A stretch of 64,000 nt of DNA. Origin: Patella vulgata (Eukaryota > Mollusca > Gastropoda > Patellidae). The first letter of the stretch is position 1, and every line of letters begins with the position of its first letter. Position numbers and translations under genes: made by a program. This document shows, piece after piece, positions 11,793-21,830 of the stretch. The stretch is from positions 32,103,501-32,167,500 of the forward strand of contig NC_065886.2 of NCBI RefSeq assembly GCF_932274485.2, read 5' to 3'. The notes under the pieces were generated by a model. It saw nothing but the letters and a program-made list of their open reading frames with translations, was not told the origin of the DNA and did not search any database.

Positions 11793-11899
11793 CCTAACAC
11801 CCACAATCTCGTGACCTTGACGAAATCTGCAGGTGGCCTTAATATTTTGACCTGACCCTCGGCAGCCACGTGTATCATAGAATCAAAACTATCACGAAC
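11793..11899 (+). repeat. left terminal repeat of the Penelope-like element
   Basis: It runs from CCTAACACCCACAATCTCG to AAAACTATCACGAAC and is identical to the right copy by eye. Confidence 0.9.
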
Positions 11900-12208
11900 A
11901 GGGAGGAAAGTGGACCAAGGATACACGAGCAGATGCTAGATCTACTCAAGGTGACCAGAGCAGCTTTCCCAACAACCAAGCTCTTCGCCACACAGATCCC
12001 CACTTCTTCCCGACTCCGACAAGAAAATCCGATCGCCTACCAAAACATCACCAGCTACAACCAACTGATCTCCACTGCACCTTCACCAAACGCCACCACA
12101 TTACCAACCTTCAAGGGCAAAATAGAACTGAAAGGTAACGACGCAATCCACTGGAGCCCAGACACGGCCAGAGAGATCATCAACTGCTGGATGAGGAATT
12201 TAAACTAG
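11870..12208 (+). CDS. short upstream frame of the Penelope-like element
   Basis: This 112-residue frame starts at an ATG inside the left terminal repeat and ends at a TAG at 12206. Its base use (many ACC, CCA and AAC codons) resembles the RT frame. No domain is recognised. The RT frame is open from about 12139, so the two overlap by about 70 nt in different frames. It may be a small first protein or part of the leader of the RT protein; the sequence alone does not decide. Confidence 0.45.
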   Translation: MYHRIKTITNREESGPRIHEQMLDLLKVTRAAFPTTKLFATQIPTSSRLRQENPIAYQNITSYNQLISTAPSPNATTLPTFKGKIELKGNDAIHWSPDTAREIINCWMRNLN

Positions 12209-12258
12209 GATTAGGGAAAAGGAATGAGAAGCCGTCTTTAGGACAGACAGTTGTCAAT

Positions 12259-14430
12259 TTGAGCGACAGACTTCTCAACCCCCTAGAAATGAACATTCTT
12301 GATAAAGGCCTTAAATTCATCCCAACCCCCACAATAACATCCATAGACCCCATCACCCAGGCAACCGATCGCTTCCAAAGAACACTTTCGTTGACTTATT
12401 TTTTTAGGAACAAACCCGGCAGAGGTAAAAAATTATTCACAGTAAAATCCACATGGAAACCACCTAAAAAGTCATTATCACCAGCCATCCTAAAAACTTT
12501 CGACGAAATGAATATAGAAATATCATCCATTCAACCACAGTCACAAAAACCAAATCTCAACCGAGCAACTAAAACGGCATTAAACACCCTTAAAAAGGAC
12601 AAAAACATAATAATTAAGAAAAGCGACAAAGGCTCGTGTTGTGTCATAATGAATCGTGCTGACTATATCTCAGAGGCAGAAAAACAATTAAGTAATCCTA
12701 TACATTACACTAAATTAGACCAACCAATCTTTAAGGACACCGCAAATTTAATAAACAACATCTTATATGAATTGCAGGATAAGGAATACATAACAGCAAA
12801 ACAATATGATTATCTATCTGCTAAATCTGACTGCCGGCAAAGACATCTCTATACCCTACCAAAAATACATAAAAATCCAGAAACAGAATGGTTTATACCT
12901 AATAAAATACCCAAGGGACGCCCAATAATATCAGACTGTGGCAGCGAATCATACAACGTATCACAATATATAGACCATTTCTTATTACCCCTAGCATGCC
13001 AACACCCATCCTACCTTAAAGACACTAACGATTTCATTCAGAAAATCAAACAGTTAAGAGTCCCCGAACACACCGTTTTAATATCCATCGACGTACAAAG
13101 CATGTACACGAACATTGATAATAACATAGGTATTGAAGCAGTTAGGAAAGCATTTCTTAGGAACCCGCAAGCATCCAGGCCGGACGAAGAAATCCTCAAA
13201 CTACTCAACATTTGTCTGAGGAGGAATGACTTCGCTTTTAACGACCAAGTATACCTTCAGTCTTCCGGAACTGCGATGGGAAAACGATTTGCCCCGAGTT
13301 ATGCAAATCTCTTCATGGCGGAGTGGGAAAGGGAAGTTCTGCCACTCTGTCCATTAAAACCAGATTTCTATGGGCGGTTTTTAGATGACGTTTTCATAGT
13401 CTGGACCTACACACTAGACGAATTTTGGACGTTTTTCAACATCCTGAACAATCATCATCCATCTGTCAAATTAACCGCAAATGTAAGCCATAACAGCATA
13501 GATTTCCTTGATACTACCGTTTTTAAAAGTAACAACACCAAAATCACAGGCCAATTGGAAACTAAAGTATTTTTCAAAGAAACCGACACACATCAATTAT
13601 TGTTCAAAAGCTCCTTTCACCCAAAACATACATTCTCTGGCATCATAAAATCTCAGATTCTCCGTTTTCATAGGATATGTACTCAGAAGACCGACTTTGA
13701 GTCAGCATGTACATTGGTATTTAGCAAACTACGGGAAAGGGGATACTCCAAACGCTATCTACGACGTATAAAAAACAACACTCTAGCTGAAACAAATAAT
13801 ATACAATCAGCACATAAAACCAAAATTTGTGGCCATCCAAGATGTCAAACATGCAAAATCTTAAACATATCCGACCATTTCCATAACAAAACATCTGGCA
13901 CAAAATTCCCAATATTAGACCAACTTTCATGCAGTAGTTCAAACATAATTTATCTAATCTCATGCAGAAAATGTGACAAGCAATACGTAGGGGAGACTCA
14001 AAATGCACTTAGGGAAAGAATTAACGGTCACCGGTCTGACATAGTCACCAAAAAAGACAAACCTGTCTCAATTCATTTCAACCAACCAAATCATGACATT
14101 TCAGATCTCATTGTCACGCCAATAAAAAAGACCAAGAGCGACTTTGAAACTTCGGAAGAAATTAAAACGTTTAGGCTAACAAGAGAAAAATTCTGGATTG
14201 ACAAATTGAAAACAACAGCCCCCCTAGGTTTGAATATTCATACGGCTAGCGCAATAGCTCCTTTTGTAGTTCCATTTAGCGCAACAGCAGCAAGTGCGTC
14301 CAAAATCATCAGAAAACACTATACTGATCTCCAAGAAAATCACCCGAAAATATTCACACAGAAACTTATAATTGCATATTCTAAAAATAAAAATCTGAAC
14401 GACATCCTAGTGCACAGTAAATTAGATTAA
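12259..14430 (+). CDS. Penelope-like reverse transcriptase with GIY-YIG endonuclease
   Basis: The 723-residue frame is unbroken. The N-terminal KGLKFIPTP (about 16-24) is typical of Penelope-like proteins. RT motifs follow in order: KKSDKGSCCVIMNRADY (about 120-136), LPKIHKNP (200-207), RPIISDCGS (221-229), ISIDVQSMYTNI with the motif A aspartate (275-286), GTAMGKRFAPSYANLFM (337-353) and RFLDDVFIVW with the two catalytic aspartates (373-382). A Cys/His linker CGHPRCQTC (524-532) leads to the GIY-YIG nuclease: IIYLISCRKC (563-572), QYVGET (575-580), then R and H residues, with REKFWIDKLKTTAPLGLN near the end. It copies element RNA at a nicked target. The first ATG is at 12289, but the conserved NLSDRLLNP just before it suggests that translation begins upstream. 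Confidence 0.95.
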   Translation: MSDRLLNPLEMNILDKGLKFIPTPTITSIDPITQATDRFQRTLSLTYFFRNKPGRGKKLFTVKSTWKPPKKSLSPAILKTFDEMNIEISSIQPQSQKPNLNRATKTALNTLKKDKNIIIKKSDKGSCCVIMNRADYISEAEKQLSNPIHYTKLDQPIFKDTANLINNILYELQDKEYITAKQYDYLSAKSDCRQRHLYTLPKIHKNPETEWFIPNKIPKGRPIISDCGSESYNVSQYIDHFLLPLACQHPSYLKDTNDFIQKIKQLRVPEHTVLISIDVQSMYTNIDNNIGIEAVRKAFLRNPQASRPDEEILKLLNICLRRNDFAFNDQVYLQSSGTAMGKRFAPSYANLFMAEWEREVLPLCPLKPDFYGRFLDDVFIVWTYTLDEFWTFFNILNNHHPSVKLTANVSHNSIDFLDTTVFKSNNTKITGQLETKVFFKETDTHQLLFKSSFHPKHTFSGIIKSQILRFHRICTQKTDFESACTLVFSKLRERGYSKRYLRRIKNNTLAETNNIQSAHKTKICGHPRCQTCKILNISDHFHNKTSGTKFPILDQLSCSSSNIIYLISCRKCDKQYVGETQNALRERINGHRSDIVTKKDKPVSIHFNQPNHDISDLIVTPIKKTKSDFETSEEIKTFRLTREKFWIDKLKTTAPLGLNIHTASAIAPFVVPFSATAASASKIIRKHYTDLQENHPKIFTQKLIIAYSKNKNLNDILVHSKLD

Positions 14431-14849
14431 ATAAGACCAGTCTCCACCCTGACCCAAAACAAACCATATATCAAATCCTATGCCTAACCGTTAGTAATTA
14501 AAATCAATTAGATATAAGAATCCCTAGCCGTAACCCGGTGATGTGGAACAAACACGATTTTTTTAGAAAATCCAATCCGTTGTAGGAAACACACTAATGT
14601 GGCTCTCTCCCGAGAGCCTCAAATTTATTTTCTTTTCTCTTCAGAAACAATAATACCAGAATACCAGAAGCACCACCCAAGGAAGACCATCAGCGCCACC
14701 AACACCAATAAACAGTGAAATCGCCTTTGTATATAAATCTAATGTATTGTATGTATTTTAATAAAACTAGGAAATATCACGAACTAATGTTTCATCATCC
14801 TAGGTCAGTGCTTATGTGGAGACTTAACCTCTCCCCCCAAATTCTTAAA
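14431..14849 (+). other. 3' untranslated region of the Penelope-like element
   Basis: It is shared with the dead copy at 5450-5903, which shows that it belongs to the element. A short inverted motif CTCTC...GAGAG (about 14602-14615) may form a small hairpin. Confidence 0.7.
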
Positions 14850-14956
14850 CCTAACACCCACAATCTCGTGACCTTGACGAAATCTGCAGGTGGCCTTAAT
14901 ATTTTGACCTGACCCTCGGCAGCCACGTGTATCATAGAATCAAAACTATCACGAAC
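14850..14956 (+). repeat. right terminal repeat of the Penelope-like element
   Basis: It is identical to 11793-11899. Its start coincides with the end point of the truncated relative at 5366-5905. Confidence 0.9.
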
Positions 14957-15194
14957 CGCAGAAAAAAACCCCAAGAATACCCTGTGATCAGTCACACACT
15001 ACCACTAATGAACAAACATCGTGCAATAAATAATCATACAATCATTGTTTTTAGATGTTTTACGTGTATTGATCTTATTAACCTGTTACGACATTTTATT
15101 TTTTTCCTCTTGAATTACGATATTGCGAAATTTGTTTTATTGATTAAATTCCATTGACCTAACATGAACACTCTATTACACGTGTATAACCACC

Positions 15195-15535
15195 TTAAAG
15201 ATGTATTATGTAAAGCCCTCATCACACCAAAGCGCGACCTAACGCGACTCAAATATTTTGAGTCGCGTTGTAAAGCTAGAGAAGGTTATCTTGGATCGCG
15301 AAGGTCGCCGTCAGGTGTTGGTGAATTGGGAGCAGGTCTTGTTTAAAGGGCACCAGTTCGACCTCTAAAGCTCCTATCACTCCAAAGCACGAGCTAACGC
15401 GACTCTTAAAGCTGGAGAAGGTCTTCTTGGATCGCAAAAGTCGGAATCAGGTTTTGGTGAATCGACAAAAGGTCTTATTGAAAATGCATCAACTCGACCT
15501 CTTCCCGACGTGCAGAAACAACTCGCTCCATTCCA
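15195..15535. repeat. imperfect tandem duplication, about 165 bp unit
   Basis: Two units share AAAGC, CTAACGCGACT, GAGAAGGT, TCTTGGATCGC and GGTGAATCG/GGTGAATTG. A related fragment lies at about 17620-17700 (GGTCTTCTTGGATAGCG). Confidence 0.65.
15241..15269. repeat. perfect palindrome, 13-bp arms
   Basis: Arms AACGCGACTCAAA and its complement are separated by 3 nt. It could form a hairpin and lies in the first unit of the duplication at 15195-15535. Confidence 0.85.
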
Positions 15536-16079
15536 CATCCAACAACACCTTGATAAGACCTACACGACCTAATCACGACATCAACACGACAAACTCGCTT
15601 CAGTCCAGATACTGTACAGATCCTGTCAAGCGGCCAGTTGCTCACAGCTCCGTTAACTTTTAATGACTCGTTAACACGGAGTTAATGAATCGTTATCTTT
15701 AATGCAGAGGAAGTCATTGTTTTGTTTCAGGTGTGTATTGAAGATAAAACAGATTGCAAGAAGAAGAAGATAAGCAGAAAGTAGTAAACCTAGTCTTCAG
15801 AAAATCACAAAATTTAAAGTGTAAAATTTCTTGCTCTTAATTTCTGTTTTAATATTTTTGTAAATTCATGACTGAAAAATTACATTTACAGAAAATAAAT
15901 TATTTTTCACAGACGATTTTGTTTTATATTTTATCGAAATAATTATGTTATAGAACAGAAAATCTTCCGGTAGCAGATTTACCAGACTTTTTCAACAGAA
16001 ACATGCTATACTGTGACTTAACAGAAATTGTCTGTTAAAATTTTTTACAGAAACAAAAATCTGGTAAATTTGCTGCTAG

Positions 16080-16752
16080 AGGGAGGTTGGATGGCCGAAT
16101 ATGGCCAAATGGTTAGCTCGTCCGCGCTGTATCATAAAGTCTGTCATTGAGTCAACTGGGGTGATTTCGATTCCCTGACTGCACGTGACGAGGTGAAGGG
16201 TCGTCTGTCCAGCCTCGTAGGTTTTCTCCGGGTCCTCCTGTTTCCTACCATTACTAAAGAACCCTAAGCGCAAGCGAATTATTGAAATAAGATTAAACCA
16301 TATGAATAGTCCAGGGTAAGAACGATCTAAGTCACATTTTTGTATTTTCGCATAATAGGCAAAACAGACTTTTGGACGAGAATGCTTGACGCTAACAGAA
16401 CAACGAGTGGGCTTTATTACAACTTCAAATGATGTTTAATATGAATTATAATTACCAGTACAACAACTGACTTCCACTTTTCATCCAAATTAAGGTCAAA
16501 TAAAGGGTACAATGGGCGTATTTGTCCGAGAGGCCATCTCAGAAGGGCCTTGGTTCGATGTGACTCCGATCGTTTTTACCTGAAATTGATTGTTCCACAG
16601 AAAGCTTATACAATTTGCTACCAGCTGGCACCATTAACTAGGGTTCGTTGAAAAAGTGACTTAGATCGTTCTTCCCCGGGCTCTTCATAATGTTAGTCCC
16701 GAAATGACCTCGTTTATGTCGTTTATGCTCTCTCTCTCTCTCTCTCTCTGTA
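16080..16752 (+). repeat. SINE-B split by a later MITE
   Basis: The head GGTTGGATGGCCGAATATGG, a B-box-like GATTTCGATTCCC, and the body to AACCATAT lie at 16080-16303. The remainder, GTTAGTCCCGAAATGACCTC and the CT tract, resumes at about 16692-16752. The head contains a short internal duplication of ATGGCC(G/A)AAT. Confidence 0.85.
16304..16686. mobile_element. MITE inserted in SINE-B
   Basis: It is a 383-bp segment with about 35-bp inverted ends sharing GGGKAAGAACGATCTAAGTC. It lies exactly where the SINE-B consensus is interrupted, with a short AT-rich duplication. No coding capacity is present. Confidence 0.75.
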
Positions 16753-16870
16753 GTAAATTCTACAGTTATCTTTTTTGTCTTTAATTAAGTTTTGTGAACA
16801 GACTGTACAGTTGTCCCACTATCTTCATTTTCTTGTTAATAATAACTTTTATACTATGGAGTTGTTATAC

Positions 16871-17231
16871 ATATGTGACCGGTGACAGCTAAATGAGTCA
16901 CTTGGGGTAAAAAATAATATTTGAGTTATGCATATATTCAGAAAGTACATGTTATAAGCTTAAGCTTTCTAATGATATATTAAATGTAAAGATTGGATGG
17001 AGATTAAAAAAGTTATCCACAAACAATTTGGCAGACGAAAATTCTTTTGTTTTTAACATTGATTTTAATGACACTACTTACAAAACACCCAATTTATACA
17101 CTAAATTGATTAAATATTTAAATTTGTCTGGATTACTCCAATAATAGACAAGCTCAAGTAGTTATTTTAGATCGTAACGTTAAATGAGCATGTCCGACTT
17201 CCGACTCATTTGGCTGTCACCGGTCACATAT
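16871..17231. mobile_element. MITE with ATATGTGACCGGTGACAGC ends
   Basis: It is a 361-bp insertion with nearly perfect 29-bp inverted ends (ATATGTGACCGGTGACAGC then YAAATGAGTC). It interrupts the family D element relative to its copy at 28200-28240. Confidence 0.8.
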
Positions 17232-17496
17232 ACATTGTATTTAAAATTCAACCAATGACCAGACAGTCTTCTCTTGAATTAACTTTAATCAATCCGTTAG
17301 GTAACGGTTAATGGAATTGACTATCCGACAACAGAAATTTGATGAAATGTTAACAAACGACACGTTAGCAAGGTAACGATACGTTTGAGTTTAACGAAAC
17401 GTTAAAATAAATTATGATGTTTGAGTAACCGGTCCAGATCAATCACGACCTCTGCAGAACAGTATAAAAATGACCAGAATAGGCTTGTAGTTTCTT

Positions 17497-17545
17497 GCCT
17501 ACGATATCACCCTTGGTGGAAGTGGATGTAAAACTCCAGGAACGA
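17497..17545 (+). repeat. repeat J fragment
   Basis: TACGATATCACCCTTGGTGG and AAGTGGATGTAAAACTCC match the short repeat J seen at 22675, 25955, 48665 and 60470. Confidence 0.55.
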
Positions 17546-17799
17546 ACGAACGAAAGAAAGCTTGTAGTTTCATTTCGTGTCTGGATAATCAAGAGTAAAC
17601 ATCTCCTTGTCTGTTGCATCGCATCGGGATCGCGTTCGGTCGCGTTATAAGGTCTTCTTGGATAGCGTTGGTCTTGTTGAGAGCGTTGAGGTCTTGTGGG
17701 TCTAGAAGACTGGTTGAAGTAATTTCATCAAATTTGTACTGCGATTATACGCCAAACTTTTTACTTCTGCTCTACCACGGGCTTTGGTCTGACGGGGCC

Positions 17800-17905
17800 T
17801 TTAGATTTTGATAATTAATTGTTCAAAAATAGATAATGAAAAATGAATAATTATATTGAAAATTTCATTCAAATTTATTTATTATAAGTAAAGTTATGAC
17901 TGAAG
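17800..17905. repeat. family C MITE fragment
   Basis: GTTCAAAAATAGATAATGAA and ATTGAAAATTTCATTCAAAT match the left interior of the family C MITE. Confidence 0.5.
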
Positions 17906-18631
17906 TGTAGATCGTTGATAAATATATACATATACTATATACATATATTCTAGTAGACATCAATTGAAAACGCTTCAAGATCTTAAACTTAGCAGTCCAG
18001 AGGTGAACTGCGGGAATGGGTAGCCCTGGGCTCTCGTACCAACTGGCTGGTTTCTCCTTGGACCCTATCTACATACACAGTTATTTACTAGACGAAACTC
18101 TACGATGCTATAAAAAAACCTCATTAGATGATATTTAATGTGGTGTCCTCGATGTATTTACGGGTTTTATCTAACTCTTATATTTGCTCTGTTTCACTGT
18201 ATTGACGAATATCGAGTGTTTTATGTAACAAAATCCGACGTGGGTGTTTCCACATGTGTCTAAGATTCTTCTGATTCCAGTAAACGGTATGGTAGTGATC
18301 GATATCGCGATTGATTTGGGATAACGAACTCCCAATAATCTAACACCTTTAGGAATTGTCGATAACTTTTATTCGTCAAGATGTTTGTTTTCCGTGCTTT
18401 CGTGGCCAACTTTAAGATCTGAAGATGAATTTTGTTCCTCCAATACCTTTCTCTTTTTATAACGTTAAAGATTTAGAAAGTATTACTTGCAGTCGATATC
18501 CACTTTCTGTAAATTGGACTTTCTAAATGTGCTTGTTAGTGGGGTATAATTGTTCAGTTTAGGGTTGCAATTCGCGATATTGGGTATAATTGTTTCGTGG
18601 ATATTGACCTGGGTCGTTGTTCATGTGGATG
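17906..18631. other. unassigned sequence, no gene
   Basis: Nothing recognised. One moderately long frame here extends into the SINE head and is not gene-like. Confidence 0.45.
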
Positions 18632-18999
18632 AGAGGGAGCCGCAGTGGTTCAGTGAGTTAGACATTGGTTCGTTAACCTGGAGGTCCCCTGTTCAATCCC
18701 GGTGTTGGCTGAGACAGTTCATCAGGATTTTCCGATGTGGCCCCCTCTTGTCATTGGTGCAGACTGAGGGATCTGGCAAGGGACGCCATATAGTTGTTCG
18801 GGTGGGAAGAAAAACCGAGGTTCCGTATACACATAGGCGTGCATGTAAAAGAACCCAGTTCAGTTCGGACTCGAATAAGATTATCCCGTAGTGACCATGT
18901 CCGGGCCAAATTTCCCTCATGGCACACTGTATGGCGTATGCTCGTCTTCATAGCAAAATCGGAGCAGAACAGAAGGGCGTTAAACCCCATTTCATTTCA
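18632..18999 (+). repeat. SINE-A, full length
   Basis: The tRNA-like head (AGTGGTTCAGTGAGTTAGAC, B box GTTCAATCCCGG), middle and ATTTC tail are all present. Flanks GTGGATGAGA and GTTGATGAAA look like a decayed target duplication. Confidence 0.9.
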
Positions 19000-19099
19000 C
19001 GTTGATGAAAGGTAAGGTGTTAGTCGATCAAGGTATGGACTCTCGGGACAAAAATAAAATAGGGATACGCAAACGCAGCCATTTCGACACAAACAATAT

Positions 19100-19316
19100 G
19101 TTTCCATTTCATTTCAATAATTGGCTTCCGCGTAAGGGTTTTAGCAGCAGTCGAAGAAAGGGGGGGGGGGTCCCAGAGAAACACCTGGTCGTTGGACAGG
19201 CGACACCATTGCTGGTCACGTACATTCCTGGGATTGAAATCACACCACTTGACTCAATGACAGACCTTATGGTCTTAATAGCACGCGTTAAGCCACTCGG
19301 CCAGCTAACACCCGGA
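19100..19316 (-). repeat. SINE-B, 3' truncated
   Basis: The antisense body and the head (ACTTGACTCAATGACAGACC and AAGCCACTCGGCCA) are clear. A G homopolymer interrupts it at 19160. Confidence 0.8.
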
Positions 19317-19849
19317 TAGTAAAATAAACAATACATTTGTTGATATCGGCAGTCGCGGTAGTCTAGCGAATAGTGGGTGCATTGGCTTGTTGTCTGGGAA
19401 TACAACTCCAATATTTACATATATATTGCAAAATACAGAAATGGTAATACGAGCTGAAACGTTTCCGCAAACAATTTTTTTTATTTTTATATTTTATAAG
19501 TTTGAATAAACATCAAATATGCTTATATATATAACACACAGGGCGATGATCAAGAATAAAAAAAACTTCTAACTGTTATTAAAATAGAGTATTAAATTTC
19601 TTATATTTACTTTTGAGAACTTGATTGAATGAATTTGACTTAAATTTCAATTCAAAACAAGGGCACTACGATCGCACGTGTACAGTGAGTGTCTGGAAGG
19701 TCAAGGACGACGCAAATAAGCGGATATCACTATCATTTTGAAACTAACACACAGTAATTAATCTTCTTGTTTTGGTGATCTTTATCAAAACTTAGTGGAG
19801 ATTGCTGACCGGACATCGGAGTGCCAAGAGATCTCAGTAGTGGTTAGGG
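19317..19849. other. AT-rich sequence, no gene
   Basis: No recognised feature. Confidence 0.45.
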
Positions 19850-19985
19850 AACTACTTTTCTGCATTAAACAGGAATAATCTAGACGGTAATACGACATGC
19901 AGTGTGCTATGAGGGGAAACTCTTCCAAATTCGTCAAGTTCTAGCTTCTAAGAGGCCTTTATCATGTACGCCAGCGGGTACACGG
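19850..19985 (-). repeat. SINE-A tail-half fragment
   Basis: TGCAGTGTGCTATGAGGGGA and ATCATGTACGCCAGCGGGTA resemble antisense SINE-A. It abuts the next, oppositely oriented copy. Confidence 0.6.
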
Positions 19986-20297
19986 GATGGAACATCGGTG
20001 GCTCAGTGGGTAAGAGGCTAGTCTAGAGGTTGCGAGTTCGATTCCGGTGTTGACGGAAAAAGTTCATCGGGGTTTCCGGCGTCCTTTCCCCTTGTCAGTG
20101 GTTCAGGACGGAGGGCCTGACAAAGACAGCTGTCTAGTCGTTCGGACAGGACGAAAACCGACGCCCTGTGAACACATTTTGCGCCGCTCTCCGGGCAAAA
20201 TCCCCCCCCCCCCCCAAGCACACTGTTTGGCGTATGCCCGTCTTCATTAGCCCGGTTGAAGCAGAACAGTAGGACGTAAAACCCATTTCATTTCATT
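19986..20297 (+). repeat. SINE-A with middle deletion
   Basis: The head (GGTGGCTCAGTGGGTAAGAG, GTTCGATTCCGG) and tail are intact. The segment after GTGAACACATT is shortened and a C tract fills 20203-20216. Confidence 0.88.
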
Positions 20298-20499
20298 GTA
20301 CACGGAACCTTTGTTTTTCCAAACCATTCAAACAACTAGACGCAACTAACCTGCTGCATCGACAAAGGGAAATACCACTGCAAAAAAAAAAAAAATTATC
20401 GTTAGTGAGACGGCGTCTACTCACTGAGCGACCATGACTTCTGACATTTGTCAATTTGACTGAAAAATTCAATCTATTCATTTTCCATTATCTATTTTT
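20298..20499. other. SINE-A-like traces and A tract
   Basis: CGGCGTCTACTCACTGAGCGACC resembles an antisense SINE-A head at about 20410-20433; the rest is not recognised. Confidence 0.4.
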
Positions 20500-20565
20500 G
20501 AACTATTATAACAAGAATAACCCGAACACCTCTTTATCTGAATCTTACATAATGCATCTTTGACA
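20500..20565. repeat. family C MITE right end
   Basis: GAACTATTATAACAAGAAT then CTTACATAATGCATCTTTGA matches the terminal region of family C. Confidence 0.6.
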
Positions 20566-20990
20566 CAGGACAAAGTACCTTCAAGAGAAACAATAACATT
20601 CGCATTTTTAAATGAAGTTGACAGGATTCGGTGTTGGCTATGAATTTGACCGGATTCAGTGCTTGCTACAAGTTATGAACGAAACATTTATACGATGTAC
20701 ACCCTTCCACGTTATATCTCTACAGGCGGTGAAATGATATATCAGGAATTGATGATGGTCTCCCGGCCACTAATTTCACATACAAATTGCTTTTCTTGTT
20801 TTGTTATCGGTCGACTATGTAGCTAGAGGAAATCAAGCTGTCTCACACCAACAAAAATAGTCATTTACAATTAAAAAAAAACCTCCAATAGGACAAGTAG
20901 AACAAAAATAGTAATTTCAAATCTTAAAAAAAAATCACAATATTAGAGGAGTTTTAAAAGACAGCTGTCGTTAGAAATACACTACATTAC
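20566..20990. other. AT-rich sequence, no gene
   Basis: No recognised feature. Confidence 0.45.
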
Positions 20991-21003
20991 TTCTAAACTT
21001 CTA

Positions 21004-21372
21004 GGGGATCACGTGGCGAAGTGGGTAAGACGCTAGCTCGCTAGCCTGGAGGTCGGGTGTTCGATCCCTGCATTGGCCGAGAAAGTTCATCCAGATTTTC
21101 CGGCTTGGTTCTCCCTTGTCAGTGATGCAGGACGGAGGGGCTGACAAGGAAAGCTGTCTAGTCGTTCGGATGGGACGAAAAACCGAGGTCCCGTGTACAC
21201 ATTGGCGTGCACGTAAAAGATCCCTTGGCAGTTGGAATTCGATATAAGAGTAGGCCGTAGTGCCGCTGTCCGGGCAAAATTTCCCTCATAGCACACTGTA
21301 TGGCGTATGCCCGTCTTCATTAGCCCAGGTTAGGAGCAGAACAGTAGGACGTTAAACCCCATTTCATTTCAT
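21004..21372 (+). repeat. SINE-A, young subfamily, with target duplication
   Basis: It is full length and flanked by TTCTAAACTTCTA on both sides (20991-21003 and 21373-21385), a perfect 13-bp target duplication. It differs at only about four positions from the copy at 57837-58204 and shares its head variant CACGTGGCGAAGTGGGTAAG. The B box is GTTCGATCCC. Confidence 0.95.
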
Positions 21373-21394
21373 TTCTAAACTTCTAAGTTAGCAT

Positions 21395-21830
21395 GTATGA
21401 ATGAAACTGGGTTTTATGTTCTATTTGTTTGGCTAATGAATACTGGCTTGCGACATACAGAGTGCTACGACAGACGAATTTTTGCCCAGACAAGAATATA
21501 TTTCCATCTGTCAAGGTTGATTTACGTGCACGCCTATGTGTACACATGACCTCGACTTTTGGACAATCCGTACGAATAAACGCATTTCTTTGCCAAACAA
21601 AAGTGGACAGATGAAAGCACACCGGAGAACCCCGTGGCTCCCATTTTGTTACAGAGATTTCTATTCAAAACTTGGAAAGACGGAAGCACGCTGGAGAATC
21701 CTGTGGCTCCCTTTGTGTTATAAGTCAGTAGTTTGTGAAGAGATTTATATTCGTCAACTCTCGCCAAAACTTTTGTTAACCGGGCATACTCCATACAGTA
21801 ACCACTGACAACCGGAAGCCATACTGTAAA
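21395..21830 (-). repeat. rearranged SINE-A with short tandem units
   Basis: The antisense tail and middle (GATTTACGTGCACGCCTATG) lead into units sharing GAAGCACRCYGGAGAAYCC and GTGGCTCCC. Its tail end lies only some 10 nt beyond the target duplication of the preceding SINE-A. Confidence 0.6.

Larger units (their letters stand above)
11793..14956 (+). mobile_element. Penelope-like retroelement, well preserved
   Basis: The element is bounded by two identical 107-bp direct repeats (11793-11899 and 14850-14956) and contains a 723-codon reverse transcriptase plus GIY-YIG frame on the plus strand. A short upstream frame starts inside the left repeat. Identical terminal repeats suggest a recent insertion, since such repeats diverge with time. 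Penelope-like elements are retroelements without LTRs of retroviral type and without a capsid; direct or inverted terminal repeats are usual for them. Target duplications are not evident. The GIY-YIG domain is C-terminal, as in the Penelope, Neptune and Poseidon groups. Confidence 0.92.
15631..17435. mobile_element. non-autonomous DNA transposon (family D) carrying nested insertions
   Basis: Its left end (GGCCAGTTGCTCACAGCTCC) and right end (GAGTAACCGGTCC) match the ends of 27664-28419. The right 700 bp align over long stretches (CAGTTGTCCC, GGAGTTGTTATACAT, CAACAGAAATTTG). It is interrupted by a SINE-B (16080-16752), itself split by a MITE, and by a second MITE (16871-17231). No transposase is present. 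Confidence 0.65.
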
